The position numbers were made by a program, and so were the translations under genes. Below the pieces are notes generated by a model. That model was not told the DNA's origin, made no database searches, and worked only from the letters and a program-made list of their open reading frames with translations. From Pseudeuparius sepicola (Eukaryota > Arthropoda > Insecta > Coleoptera > Anthribidae), in assembly GCA_963920635.1 (NCBI GenBank), contig OY987303.1:58056278-58120277 (forward strand): a DNA stretch of 64,000 nt, written 5' to 3'. This document shows positions 11,755 through 24,419 of the stretch, one piece after another (position 1 is the stretch's first letter; each line of letters begins with the position of its first letter).

Positions 11755-12761
11755 TTTGTGCGCTTAAAATGCCTAGTTTGTCTTGACACTTACGGGGTTC
11801 TGTCCTGACCTATTTTTAGGCTTTGTAAGGCTTAAGCTAGGGTATGGCAAACATTAAATGAATACAGGTGGCATGCCCTTACCAGTGAAATAAACTTCTT
11901 TTACCCTATTTGCAATGAAAACCGCAATATTTATTATGAAAATGAAAGATAACAAAGGTTATGTCACAGGTTATATTATAATAACCTAACTTTTATATTT
12001 TGTGATGAATTTCCATGTTGTCAAGTGGTTTGTTCCCAGAGCAGTTCTTAGCCGGTTCTCGGCGATCTAATTGGTTGAAAACAGTTCTGGAACTACTTTT
12101 CTGCATCTGATTCGCTAGAACTGGTTCAGAACTATTGTTGGAACAAAGCCATTTAGTAATGTTGATTTCTGATCTGATCATTCCACAGATATGGAGGTGG
12201 GCAGAATTTGGTTTCCTTTTAGGAACCCTAGGCAGAATGAGCGTCATGCTTCGCGAACTGACTAATTTTGTCTCGCGCCTTTTTGTAGACACTTTGCCCA
12301 GTTTTTAAAAGTATATTAATAAATTTAATCCACCTTCTATCTAGTAATAAATGTAATTGGTACAGAAAGGTACGGCACTGAGAACTGAAAAAAGTAAACA
12401 AACCTATTGGAAAATCCTTAATGGAAAAAAGAATATTCCCTCACGTCTTTCTCTTGTAAAATTATTACAGTCTTTCACAGAACACGACATAACGCTTAAA
12501 TCAAACGAAATCACTTTGAAAAAAAAACAGGTAAGATCTCCGCACCAGCTAGTAAAATGTCAAAAGTGTCTTCAAAATGGCAGACAGATTGTAGTCGTAA
12601 TTCATGATGCGCAGTAGGGCAAAGCGGAATAAAAAACAAATTATGTTTTTAAAAATATGACACCGGATTAACTCGACGCTCATGATTGAAAGACGAGTCC
12701 AGCTGTTGTCACATTTCATTGTATTTAGCTCCGATTTGATCGGAGGTGTTTAGTCTGGAAC
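11755..12761. other. DPH6 upstream intergenic DNA
   Basis: This should hold the DPH6 promoter (transcribed leftwards). I saw no clear TATA box and no convincing gene; short open frames here have no recognisable motif. Confidence 0.4.
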
Positions 12762-13515
12762 ATAGAGATCATATATATCGGTATAGAGTGTAGAACAAGT
12801 ACCTTTTATGGCAAATTGTGGATTTGCGCAAGGGCCTATGGAACATGCGCATTAGACCTTCAGACCGCGCAATTCAAAACAGTGTTTTTCTGAATTACTA
12901 TCTCCCTACAAACTTGTATATTGATAATAAATTAAGTTCACCTCAACGTGGACTGGTCAAGACTTCGATAACTACAACTAGGTTCGTTTATACTTGTAAA
13001 ACTAGTTTCGTCCACACTACTAGAATTTGCTTCACTGATGCTAGAACTTGTTTTCATCTACCTTTATAACTTTAACACTAAAACAAATAAGCTACTAATA
13101 GTTTCTTACACCACAATCATGTTAATATACTTACTTAAATGATGGTTTAGGTGGTTTTAATAATAGAGGATAGTTGGCACCGCATTTTCAATTAGCTGCG
13201 TTTTGACTCGTTTCGTTTTTAAACACTGGTGTAAAATGAGCAGAACATATTTGAGATGATCACTTAATTAGATAAAATGCTCAAACAACTAAAACGCGAA
13301 GAAACTATTAATAATTAGCTCAAAATAGAAAAAATTATGGCATAAAATGGCTTTCAAAGAGTGTCAAGTTTCACAAAACACTACCTCAAATTGCAAATGC
13401 GCATGTCCACTGGGCCTATTTATTACTATTTTTTACTATTTTATGATTTTAAATTCGTCAAAGATTTTCCGCGCATCCTATGTATACAGAACATGGTCCA
13501 GCACTCTACCTATAT
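12762..13515. mobile_element. Second copy of the CATAGAGATCATATA MITE, inverted
   Basis: It begins ACATAGAGATCATATAT and carries the reverse complement of the DPH6 intron-5 element, including the GGCAAATTGTGGATTTGCGC and CAAATTGCAAATGCGCATGT segments. The far terminus is less well preserved (GCACTCTACCTATATGTG). Confidence 0.75.
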
Positions 13516-14172
13516 GTGTACCCCGATTACTGTAAGAAGTCCCGATTTTGTCAGATGACATTCTCCACAAAATCCCTAGGAATTTTCTGTTAACCATGGG
13601 TATAGCATTGGTATATGTGTCTCAACCAGTTAATGACGTATCTCATTGATTTATGATGTGAAAAGTTACCCAAGTGATACGAAAAAAAGAACATAATAAA
13701 ATAATAACCCTATTGCAATCAGGTTTATACCTCTACAAATAGAAATAAGTACGACTACAACTCATTTTAATAATAATTTCAAACGTCATGGAAACACTTT
13801 CAATTTGGTATTTTGGTATAATCAGCTACTCGCGGCTGCGTCTGTGGTGCGACTGGTGCGTACTCAGGCAAATTTTATTTCGGTGTTGTGAAGTGACCGT
13901 GAAGGTTTTCCGGATCGTTCAAAAGAGTTCAAACTTTGGGCATTGAAAATATTCGTGGGTTTTCTACGTTTCGTGAGTTTTTCCTTTATCTGTGTTGTTC
14001 TTGTTCGTGTTATTAGTAGTTATTCATTGTGCAAATGAGCTCGTTACTGACCTGGACTTATGACCCGGTTGCTGCATTGATGCCAACTTAGGATGGCGAA
14101 ATTACCAATTGACAGTCCCAGTAAGGACCTCTTAAAATAATTTGACATCTCTATGGTCTGGAACGAAGGATT
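13516..14172. other. Intergenic DNA upstream of RPIA
   Basis: No gene found. There is a locally GC-richer stretch around 13830-13930. A CATCTCTATGGTCTGGAACG phrase near 14148 echoes the TAGTCTGGAACATAGAG sequence at 12752, which may mean the adjacent MITE copy is interrupted. Confidence 0.3.
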
Positions 14173-14484
14173 AGCCGCGTTCCTTTTGCCACTTTTCTTA
14201 AGAATTCTTACCTTATCTCAGTTGGTGGCCGATCCTTTTACAAATGAGAATGTGAGCTAAAGTGAGATGTTTTACCTCCCCCTTCACCCTTCAAGCACAT
14301 CGTCGCGAGGACACTCACTATCGAGCATATTCTCTCAGTTTGGTGGTGGGGAAAATTTTTACACCATCCTTGGGGAAAATGACCCTTTCACAAGATGAGC
14401 CTTATTGACAGGAAAAAACAAACTGAGTTGCTCTGCTAACAACTGAGCTAAAGTCCTCAGTGTAGGGGCAAAAGGAACGCGGCT
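14173..14484. mobile_element. 312-bp inverted-repeat element abutting the RPIA start
   Basis: AGCCGCGTTCCTTTTGCC at 14173 is exactly inverted as GGCAAAAGGAACGCGGCT ending at 14484, 37 bases before the RPIA ATG. There is no coding content. It probably is a MITE, and if so it supplies the proximal promoter or 5' UTR of RPIA. Confidence 0.6.
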
Positions 14485-14521
14485 TTAGTGTGTATACCTT
14501 ACTTTTATATTTTGTGGCACT

Positions 14522-17500
14522 ATGCTCCGGCTTGGCGGCAGATGTTTTTTTGCGCCCCAAGCCCGATTTGTTTTTGCTAATCACCTACAAAAGTTTAGCA
14601 AAACATTTTCGACAATATCCGTTATTATGACGTCCCTTGAAGAAGCAAAGAAAATAGCCGCTTTCACCGCCGTCGATAAGCACGTAAATTGCGGCAACGT
14701 CGTTGGAATAGGAAGCGGGTCGACTGTGGTTTACGCCGTAGAGAGGTTAGGTCAGAGGGCGAAAGAAGACAATTTGATGGTAAAATGCGTCCCTACGTCC
14801 TTCCAAGCCAGACAGCTGATCATAAAGCACCACCTGCCGTTAACGGATCTGGAGATCGATCCTGAGCTGGATGTATGTATCGACGGGGCCGACGAGGTCG
14901 ATTCTAACATGACGTTGATCAAAGGTGGCGGCGGTTGCCTCCTGCAGGAAAAAATCGTTGCCAGCTGTTCGAAGCATTTGATTGTCGTTGCCGACTATAC
15001 CAAAGATTCGGCGAAGCTCGGAGATCAGTATAAAAAAGGTAGGTGGGAACCACGGCGATGGCATTCTTTATGTTCCTAAATTCAGGCCACAGTATACACA
15101 GTAGCCACACTCTTGAATATTTCTGTACTTCAACTCGGCTAGTTCTCGCGTTTCAAATTAGTCCATACGTCAAAAGTTAGTCACGTTAGCGTTGACTGAG
15201 GTATTTATAAGACTTCTCATGGCTATAGCTTCATTGCCTGGACAACAGATGGCGCTGATGGCTGACAATGTATTTTGCATTGTATTTTGTCTCTGGAAAG
15301 CGCATGGTGAGCCAAAAAAGTGTCAGACCTACATCTGTGAGCAGTCTTTATTAATACATCAGTCAATGACGTTAGCCTGGACCAACACTATATTAAAGAC
15401 CTGCGCATCGCTCTGTTTCAAGCGATCGCCACTGGCGCCACGTGACGAAACAAATTTACACAGTGGTTTTAGTTAAAACACCATTGTTGCAGAATCTTTT
15501 ATAAAATAAAAACTTGCAAATGTGTCTGTTACAACGAATGTAATATCCAAAATAAAATAAAATATTTGTTTGTTATGCCCTTCTAATTTGACAAGTTCAC
15601 ATGGCATATTTCCATACATTTTCTTAAGAAAAGCGAGTCTAAAAAGCAAGCAAGAGTATTTGGTACCTTTTGGTTTAAAATGAAGTCCATGGCCAGTTGT
15701 AGTGTAAGTAAGCATAAAACACATTAGATTTTTCAGTTTCTTCTTTATATGGAGGACTATTAGTTTGCTTTGGAGCTATAAACAAAATTTTCTATTTTCA
15801 TTCTTGCATATGTTACAAAATACTCTTCCAAAATAATATCTAGAATTTTCGCTTCTTTAGCTGGTTGACCAGATCATCCCATAATTCCAAAATAGTGTTT
15901 ATTCTTCTGCAATTCACCTAACGGTCTGTGCAGTGTGCATACCATTTTCTTCATGTGCATGGAAATTTCATGTTATCACAAACAAATCTACCTATAAAAG
16001 CTGTGTTAATAGGATAAAACTGCTAAATACTGGATGCAAAGACAATTCGTTACCATAAAAAGAAGGCAAATCGTAATAAAGCTGGAAATTTAAATTTTGG
16101 GACATTTTAAACGTCAGTTTCTGACATACCAATAATCTCAGAATACCCCCCTATTATAACCTATAATAAGTCACCATTTCTTTCGTCGAGTGGTGCCACC
16201 CCAGTCCGTAAACAACAATGAAATATGACGTCATGCTCGGGTCTTTAATATAATGTCGGTCCAGCGTTAGCTTATACATTTTTTAAAGAAAACAAATTTG
16301 TTCTAAAAATTGATAAATTTACAAATTAGCCTAAAATGTTCCTGTAGCATCTAGCGTCTTGTGTTATGTTTTCATGAATAGGTCCTCTTTAAATAACAAA
16401 ATTATCTTCAAAGTGTAGGTATAAATATTTGGTCTGGGAAAGAAAAAATAATAATGATAACCAGAACAGTGTTAAATTAGAAAAGTAACAAATAAAATAA
16501 ACATTTGATAGCCCACTGAAACCTGATTCTCATGCATTGGTAAAACATATTATGCAACTGAATCAATAATAATAGGGTACTTGACAATATTTTTAATTGC
16601 TCTAAAATTTTACTCTGTTTACAGTAGATGCACCAACATAACACGTAATAAATGAAACAACGGCTTTTAACCCTTAATTTTTATGATAATTAAAGACAAA
16701 GTTGCACAGTTTTGTTCAGGCTGAAATCTACTGTTTCGTCGTTCTATTGTCCAGAACGCCAAACGTGGCAACTCTGTGCCTCTCAGGAGAAACGGAACTG
16801 TAACGTTGCCGGTGCCCATTTGCAATCATTCGTGGAACAAAGGCAAATTGCAGTTTTCTATTCAAGTAGGTCTGTTACTTAATGTATTGAAACCTTTGAG
16901 CTTTAACTAACGCAATTGCACACACAAATTTTGTCACATAAAGACTTTTTATTACGAATAATATGTTCAGTATATTGACTCCTCTATATCAAAATGGTGT
17001 CTGTTTATGCTGCACACGATGGAAACTATATCCTTCATCTCTGCCACGTAACATTTTAGTTAAAATATCTGTATACGGAACATACTATAAATATTCAAGT
17101 ACCTACCAATAATGGGGGAAATATTCGTGTATTTGGCAATGTTACCCGCCCACCTAGGCATGTAACCATATTCATATATCCACATGTCATCTAAGACGTA
17201 TGGTTTTCTGATCGGCAGATGACATCTCGTGATGCCAACTGTCATTCCGTATCTCGCTAAATCAAAATATTAGTAGATAATATCTGTGCCATTTATTATA
17301 GTTTGTTATTGATATTTACTATTATATATTGTTTGCGGACCTAGTTATAGACGTGTAAGGTAAGGTATAGATGTGTAAGGTAAGGTATCATGGACATGGA
17401 CCCTGAAAGGACAATCCGTATCCGTAATTTGCCGATATTGGATGCTGTTAGCGTCTGCCGAAATCCATGGGATAAAACTGCAAAGGTTTGTACCTACGTT

Positions 17501-18416
17501 GTAGTAAGAATACAGTATTATGAGTTATTAATAAAGAGAGAACCTTGGCCTAGGGACCATCTTGAAGGCGCGTTTATGAAGACGCCATAGTACTTAGAAG
17601 TACCTACTGAGCTCGAATTCCGGACTTTAGGCCCAACCTAGCCAAAAAAATTTACAGAAAAACGATTGAATAAGTATTTACAAAAAAAAATCCTTCTTGA
17701 CTAAAATCGTCGATGGAGGAAGGAATCAATCAACGCTAAAAGTGGTTGCACGGGGCATCATAAGTCTGGGAGTTTTTGAGGTTAGAATTTTGAAATTTCA
17801 ACTTTCCTTGCAACTTTCACTGCCGAATAAGGTTATGTCTCAGAACACTTCAGTGGTATCGCTATGTTGCCAAATTGCCTTTTTAAAACACTTGTGACGT
17901 CATAAGTGCTTTCCCGCCAAATTTCGAAGAAAGTCTAATAACTTGCTAATTACGTAAATATATATTTTTTAAATAATCGTAGGGTCTTAGGCAAGTGTCC
18001 AGGAATTGTTTTATCAAGTTTGTAAAATTTCGTCAAGTACCCTATTATTAAGAAATATGAGATAAAGTCTCAATCAATATAAAATAATTAACTAACATCG
18101 TTTCTTTGTTTCTATTGACATAGGCATTCCAATAGAGGTATCCCCATTGGCTTGGGTCCCCATAAGAAGCAGAATACAGAAATTATACAGCGGAACCGTG
18201 GACTTACGGATGGCTGTAGCCAAAGCCGGGCCTTGCGTAACTGACAACGGCAACTTTATCCTCGACTGGAAAGATTTCAATCAGGACAACGATTGGACAA
18301 AAGTTAATCAGGAGTTGTTGCTAATTCCCGGAGTTGTAGAGACCGGTTTGTTTGTCGGAATGGCTTCGAAAGCTTATTTCGGAATGAAAGACGGAACTGT
18401 GAAGTGTAGAGGGTAG
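14522..18416 (+). CDS. RPIA: Ribose-5-phosphate isomerase A (two exons)
   Basis: Exons 14522-15038 and 18124-18416 join in frame (269 residues). Role: interconverts ribose 5-phosphate and ribulose 5-phosphate in the non-oxidative pentose phosphate pathway, in the cytosol. Motifs in order: GIGSGSTVVYAVE (phosphate-binding loop), FQARQLI, CIDGADEVD, LIKGGGGCLLQEKIV (catalytic Lys/Glu region), LIVVADYTKDSAKLG, and in exon 2 DNGNFILDW and LIPGVVETGLFVGMA. The upstream ATG gives 35 extra residues rich in basic and hydrophobic residues; MTSLEEAKK at 14627 matches the usual core start, so either could be used. The 3.1-kb intron holds repeats. All signature residues are present; function inferred from the family. 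Confidence 0.95.
15340..15725. repeat. Interspersed repeat in the RPIA intron
   Basis: TTAGCCTGGACCAACACTAT and the AGCGAGTCTAAAAAGCAAGC / TGAAGTCCATGGCCAGTTGT segments recur, inverted and shorter, near 28.83-28.96 kb in a GH31 intron (TTGGTCCAGG, ACTTGCTTTTTAGACTCGC, GACATGGACTTCA). No coding content recognised. Confidence 0.55.
16571..18048. mobile_element. Possible element with TAATAGGGTACTTGAC termini (RPIA intron)
   Basis: AATAATAGGGTACTTGAC near 16571 is matched by GTCAAGTACCCTATTATT near 18031-18048. Only these about 18 bases pair clearly, and the interior shows no transposase. Confidence 0.35.
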
Positions 18417-19165
18417 CAAAGGTGGACGTTATGGGGTTAATTATTTTTAGACAAAGCCAAACTACTTGTTTTTAGGAATATAAATACCTAATATAACATA
18501 AGTGACATTAGAAATGACTTGTCCTGTTTATTCATAAGGTAGGGCAAATTTAAAGACTGTACCTAAGTGTGAATATGCTGGAAATTTTTTTACACAGTAT
18601 AAAGAATAGTAGTAGTGTAATACCAACACAAAAACTATTTTAATAATAATAATAATTCTCACAATCACAATACTCCAAACTAGGAGTACACCAGAAGCAA
18701 CTAAATGTTTATTTGCGGCAGAGGTGGCAATTAGCTGATATCATCTAAGGCCACATTCATTTTGCAATTTAAATATATATTTTGAAAAGAATATACTGTT
18801 TTTCTATGTTTCATTTACTGAATGTATGCATTGTTATTGTTAACCATTATTTGTAAATAGTTGACAGAAATAAACATATGTTTTGTCTTACCTGTATATT
18901 ATTTATATTTGCATAGCCCAGGCAAGAAAGCAAGAAAGTACAAATCTATGAAAACACCATTTCTAAAATGTCTAGTCTATGGTACCTATGTATATCTATT
19001 TATTTTTTTAAAACTGCTTTTAAAACTTAAGCCCATTTTTATTTTTTATGGTAATCTTATTTTCTCGACAAACAGAATTTTTATAAAGAATAACACTCAT
19101 TGTCATAAAGCAGTAATAAATTGTTCTCCCCTTGTCACCTCCGTCCGTGAACACACTGTATATTG
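18417..19165. other. RPIA 3' region and intergenic DNA
   Basis: No gene found. Around 18640-18735 is a fragment (AATACTCCAAACTAGGAGTA) of the element better seen at 53.49-54.08 kb. Confidence 0.4.
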
Positions 19166-19985
19166 GACCGGGAGATAGTGACAGATTTTTGGACGTGATT
19201 TTACTCAGTATGCCTTGTATGAATCAGAGAGTCATCCTGGGTTCTTCATGTGAAAAACTGAGTTTTCAATTATTCGAAAAATATGCGTTTTGATATGATT
19301 TTATACAGGCTGCCATGTTTTTTATAATGAGTTAAAATAGAAAATTCCTGGGAAAACCATAGGCATACCGTTAGGGTGGGTCCAAAGGGCTATTATTGCC
19401 ACGTGATCTTGTATTTTAATAATTAATTTTTCCACGTTTCTGAACAGGCTGCCAATGAGAAGTATGCAAGTTCTTATTATGAAAATGTTGAAAAAAGGAT
19501 GGCATACCTTTCGCGCATGTCCAAGTACACTTTACATCGAATAACTCCTTTAAATGATTAAATAACATTCAATTTAAATAGTACTTGGATATGCGCGAAA
19601 GGTATGCCATCCTTTTTTCAGCATTTTCATAATAAGAACTTGCATACTTCTCATTGGCAGCCTGTTCAGAAACGTGGAAAAATTAATTATTAAAATACAA
19701 GATCACGTGGCAATAATAGCCCTTTGGACCCACCCTGACGGTATGCCTATGGTTTTCCGAGGAATTTTCTATTTTTAACTTCATTATAAAAAACATGGCA
19801 GCCTGTATAAAATCATATCAAAACGCATATTTTTCGAATAATTGAAAACTCAGTTTTTCACATGAAGAACCCAGGATGACTCTGATTCATACCTTATTAT
19901 TGTGAGAATATGTGCCACATAATGCCCTTTGCAAGGCATACACTGAGTAAAATCACGTCCAAAAATCTGTCACTATCTCCCGGTC
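19166..19985. mobile_element. 0.82-kb snapback element with 0.4-kb arms
   Basis: GACCGGGAGATAGTGACAG at the left is exactly inverted at the right end (CTGTCACTATCTCCCGGTC). The arms run almost without break to a centre near 19570 (GCGCGAAAGGTATGCCATCC). The right arm has about 40 extra bases near 19905-19945. Non-coding. Confidence 0.9.
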
Positions 19986-20202
19986 TATATCCTTATACTA
20001 ACTTTACCTTATTTTAAATTTAAATCCAATCGCAGGCGGCCAAGGCAGAATGAATTTTTTCATCATCATAGTGGGCGATTTAGTTTCTGAATTTGTGTCA
20101 GTTTGACACCTGCTTAGGTACTATGATTTTTCTGCAAAAATTTCGTTCTGCCTTGGCCATGGCCGCCTTCAATTGGATAGATTACCGCTTATAAGGATAT
20201 AG
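19986..20202. mobile_element. Small inverted-repeat element next to the snapback
   Basis: TATATCCTTATA at the left and TATAAGGATATA at the right are inverted. Further in, GGCGGCCAAGGCAGAA pairs with TTCTGCCTTGGCCATGGCCGCC. It abuts the preceding element, suggesting one inserted at the edge of the other. Confidence 0.65.
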
Positions 20203-23125
20203 GGAATATAAAAAGTTATCTCGAAAACGGTTAGAGATAAAACAAACAATATATTTTATATTGTTAAATTTAAAATTTCGATAGACAAGTCATTTCCGTT
20301 TAAACCGGAAGTTAGATTTAAAAAGCAGATATTATTTTTTTATACCTTTAACCTCATAATGAACCAAACGATAATCCGCCATTTTGTTTTTGTGAAAAAT
20401 CGTTTTTTTTTGTCTAATGTTCTTCGTCTCAGCGGCTTTGGGTTCTTTCGAAAAAATTGCAGAAGACTGATCTTTTAACTATAAATTTACGTTGAAAACC
20501 CTGTACCTATCTATATATTAAAATATGAAAACCTACCATGATATATGGAAAGATCCGTCACAATGAAATATTCAAATATCTGCTAATGTATTTATAGAAT
20601 TACAAATTAGAAATTCAATTTTCGGTAGGCAAAACAAAAAATTAAAAATTCAGATTTGCTTTAGTATGAATCGTGTAGGTATAGCTACAGTCGCCAGTAT
20701 TTGAAGCAGGTATTTTTTATTATGTTTTATTTTTTTATCAAATAAGGATCAGATTCAATAAGAATCAAGTCAAATCTGAGTAATTTCCTTCTCAAAAATT
20801 ATCGTAAAGGCTAAAAATTAAAACAATTCCAATCACAACATTTTTAAATATAATAATATACCATACCGTAGATCAGGGATTTATAAAATATACGGGGTAA
20901 TATGGAATTTCGATGTTAATTTTTGTAAGAGGGTTTCTGTCTTTTCTATATTTTAAGGCATGAGTAGTAATACCATTTCTCTTGTACCTAAATATAAGAA
21001 CATTTATGACGGGAAACGTTTATGCTATAACAAATTATTTAATTGACTGTACCAAATTCCAAGATTGGGTGAGAATGGCTCAATGTAAAGTTAACTTATA
21101 CTGTGACGTCTGCTAGAGATATATTTGTTTTGAAAATCAAATCGTATGGTTTGGAACCAAACAGTAAGCAATTTGTTTTTTTTATTAGATTATAATGCTG
21201 CAATTTCATAACAAAATGAGCAAAAATTTTTCAATGTTAATGCATTTTTTTTAGAAAACAAAAACCATTAAGTATAGGTACCTTAGAGCGTAGAGTATAA
21301 TGTGCATAGAGTGACACATAATAGCTAGTACCTAACTTTTCGGCATCTATTACAAATAAAAATAAATTATCAATATTCCAGAAGACAGACATTTTGGATG
21401 AGTATAAAATGTTGAGAAATATGTTTTCCGAGATTTAAAAAACATACACCTATACAGATAGAATATATAATTAACAAAATTCAATCCATATCTTAAATTT
21501 TATCTTTTAAATCGGATGATATAAACTTTTTTAAATAAATACTTGGCTTAATCTTAAATTTTAGAGTAACCTATTACCATTGATTAAGGTATTCCTTTAT
21601 TCAATGCTATTACGTACAATAATTTGTTTTTAATCTAAATACTAAGCACATAGTTATACCGTCGACTAAAATATTCGAATTTCAGTCAAAGGTTATATCT
21701 AGATATCTATGTACTTTACATACAGGGTGATCCAAAAATGACTACCCTACTAAAGAGTCTTATGTTAATCTACGCAAAAAATTGAACTGTGTTTTTCATT
21801 TTGTACAGGGTGTTCGAGAGTTGGTGGCTCAGGACTGTACAATAACAGAAAAACGAGAAAAAAAATTTGAAAAGTGTGTCTTAATAATGCATATTGCATG
21901 GGAAAATGTGAGGTCCGTTTTGCGCGAAAAAAAAATTATTTTGAGAACTCTGTGACAGCCTGTACACCGCTCCCTAATGAGGGAGATATAGTAGACCCAT
22001 ATGTGGCCAAGCGGTCAAAACGTGGGAATATACACTGTCCTCCAATAAGTTTTATACATATAAGGGGAAATTCTTAATTATGTAATGATTTATTTTGAAA
22101 TTCAACTTTGGGCTTACCGACTCGCTCAAACGCATCGAATTGATCTCAAACGTGGTCAAGTGACTTTCGCTATCTGTCAAAAATGACATTTAAAAAATAA
22201 AATCGCTAAAAATAGGTTTATTTGTTTGAATTTTTAAAAGTTTTACTTGAAAAAGTTGTTTCTTTTTCAATTTTACTTAAGTGTACTGAATTTGAATACT
22301 CTATTACATTTTTTTCTAAAAAATTTTAAAAACATTAACTGCATAAAAACTATTTTATATCACTGGCTTTGTCATTCCATTCACTTTGTATTGCTAAATA
22401 TTGATAAGAATATATTTTTCAAAAGAAAGTTATATTAACGCTTTAAAATTCTGTTATGTTTGTTGCAAAGTTGATGTACCGTCAAGCATTTTTATTGAAT
22501 TTTCCAGTCCAGGATTTATGCCAAAATATTCTTTAATATTCACTTATACGAAACAAGTCATTCTTGGTGAAAAGTTTTGCTTGCAAAAATAATTGGATTG
22601 CAAGAAAAATATATTGCTTTAAACATACAGGGTGGACAAAAACTAAAAAATGTTAAAATCACCCAAGAGTAAAGTATCCCCTATTGTTCAATGTTGATTA
22701 TTTTCTTGCCTAATAAAACATTTTTATCGATTTCAAAAAAAAAATAATAATACCTATGTACCTCGGTACTGAAGTTCTTTTTATGACTCATGTGGTTTAT
22801 TTGCCTCGGCCAGAGGCCTCGGCAACTAAATTCCACATGGGTCATAAAAAGTTTAACTTCAGTGCCTTGGTACATAAATAACTATTATTGTTAATCGTTA
22901 ATCTCATTTTTAAACACACCTTTAACGTTATTGATTGTTTATCAGCAGTGTCTACCATTAGTTTTCTAGATAATTAATAATGTCTTACAGTAAAAAAATA
23001 ACTTCAAATCAATATTCTGAAAAAAATACTTTGCTTTTTTAGTTTTATCACGAACGCCGACGCTTTTTATTCGTTCATTTAATTTGACACCCCAACCTTT
23101 TTAGGTTGCTGCTTCTTCGGAAAAG
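20203..23125. other. AT-rich intergenic DNA with repeat fragments
   Basis: No gene found. Fragments include TACAGGGTGATCC near 21722, TACAGGGTGTTCG near 21806, TACAGGGTGGACA near 22626, and a 22.25-22.6 kb segment whose inverse lies near 34.1-34.4 kb. The LRR gene promoter should lie near 23050. Confidence 0.4.
22700..22885. repeat. Hairpin module (CTCATGTGG palindrome)
   Basis: GTACTGAAGTTCTTTTTATGACTCATGTGG and its inverse, ending in AACTTCAGTGCCTTGGTAC, surround a short loop. The module also follows the interspersed element near 52.85-52.94 kb. Confidence 0.65.
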
Positions 23126-24285
23126 ATGAGCGACCAAAATTTCCTCATCATATACTTTTTCCTAATTTTCGGAGGAAAATTCGCAGGAGCTAAGGAACCC
23201 TACTGCGAACATAACTACGACGATAGTAGCTATAACTGCGGGTAAGAAAATTCCAAATTAGACAACCGATTTAATTATAAAGCCATACTTGTAGGGACGT
23301 TGTTGACAGTTTTCCAGACGTACGAGACGAGATTTTCGAAGAATTGAAATGTGAGAAATGCATTATCCCGACACTATCCAAAGATACTTTTGCGCCAAAC
23401 ACCAACTGTACATCACTCTATCTATCCAACAACGTTATCCAACGTTTGTTACCCAGAGCTTTTTCCAACCTGCCAAGAATACAGTACATCCACCTGGACA
23501 ACAACAAGATATCCAACATTTCTACGGGGGCATTCGACGGCATGCGCCAGATCGAACAAATACATTTAGAACGGAATAAAATAAGCGAAATAGTTCCTGG
23601 ATCATTTCGAGGATTAGATTCTACGTACGTTCATTTGTCTGGCAATAAGATCAGCGTGTTGCCGAATTATGCCTTCGAAGGAGTGCAAACGATCATGTCG
23701 ATAGATTTACAAAGTAACGAGATCGAAACTTTGCATTACGACAGCTTTGTAGGAATCGACAATTTGGAAAACCTCCAACTGCAAAACAATCGTCTGTGTC
23801 ACTTGCCAATCGGGGTTTTCAGGAGTTTGAAGAACCTCAAAGAGTTGAACATATCGGCAAATAACTTTGCGAAACTTCATCCAAGTTATTTTTCAGGATT
23901 GAGGAGTCTGAACACGTTAGCACTGGCGAATAATTCGTTAGTAACGTTTGACGCAAGCATACTGCTGTCTTTTTCAAAATTAGTCGAACTTGACATTAGC
24001 GGAAATGGAATATATTGGATAAATTCAAAGGATATATTTATTAGTGCTCCCACTCTCAAGTTTTTGTATATAGATGACAATTTGTTTTCTTGCTCATTGC
24101 TAGCAAATGTATTGCAATTTTTTAAGGAAAAAGCCGTGGAAGTTGAATATTTTCCTGGTAGATTTAACGTGCAAAACATAAATGGTATAGCATGTATTGA
24201 AGAAGAAGTTACGGAGACCATTTCATTTAAATATTTTTTGCAAAAGGCCAAACTGGAAGGCGAACTTGAAGAATCTCATTGTTAG
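23126..24285 (+). CDS. Secreted leucine-rich-repeat protein (two exons)
   Basis: Exons 23126-23241 and 23295-24285 join in frame (GG|G) to 368 residues with a 53-bp intron. Residues 1 to about 21 (MSDQNFLIIYFFLIFGGKFA) form a signal peptide. A short cysteine-containing region (YCEHNY, YNCG, KCEKC) precedes about nine LRR units of about 24 residues with the LxxLxLxxNxI pattern, e.g. YIHLDNNKISNISTGAF, IDLQSNEIETL, ELNISANNFAKLHP, ELDISGNGIYWI. The end resembles an LRR C-cap (NLFSCSLL ... GIACIEEE). There is no transmembrane helix or GPI signal, so an extracellular binding protein is likely; ligand unknown. The array resembles insect secreted or chondroadherin-like LRR proteins, but I do not assign an orthologue. 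Confidence 0.93.
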
Positions 24286-24305
24286 CGAGCTAATAAGTTT
24301 GTACA

Positions 24306-24311
24306 GAATAA
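24306..24311 (+). terminator. Poly(A) signal of the LRR gene
   Basis: AATAAA lies about 25 bases after the stop codon, inside CAGAATAAATTATT. Confidence 0.5.
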
Positions 24312-24419
24312 ATTATTTTCTTGGGTTAATGACACTGTTTTTTTTGCTATCATTCTTTGGACAAAATTGTTGTGTTAACCACAGGTTCTTTGAGATCTCA
24401 TCAGCATATTTTTTACTGC

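Noticed and set aside
11993..12292. 99-codon minus-strand frame between DPH6 and RPIA
   Set aside because: No motif, no signal peptide, no splice partner, and composition like the flanking non-coding DNA.
23358..24251. Alternative frames within the LRR gene
   Set aside because: They overlap the clear LRR coding frame and lack any repeat pattern or start context.
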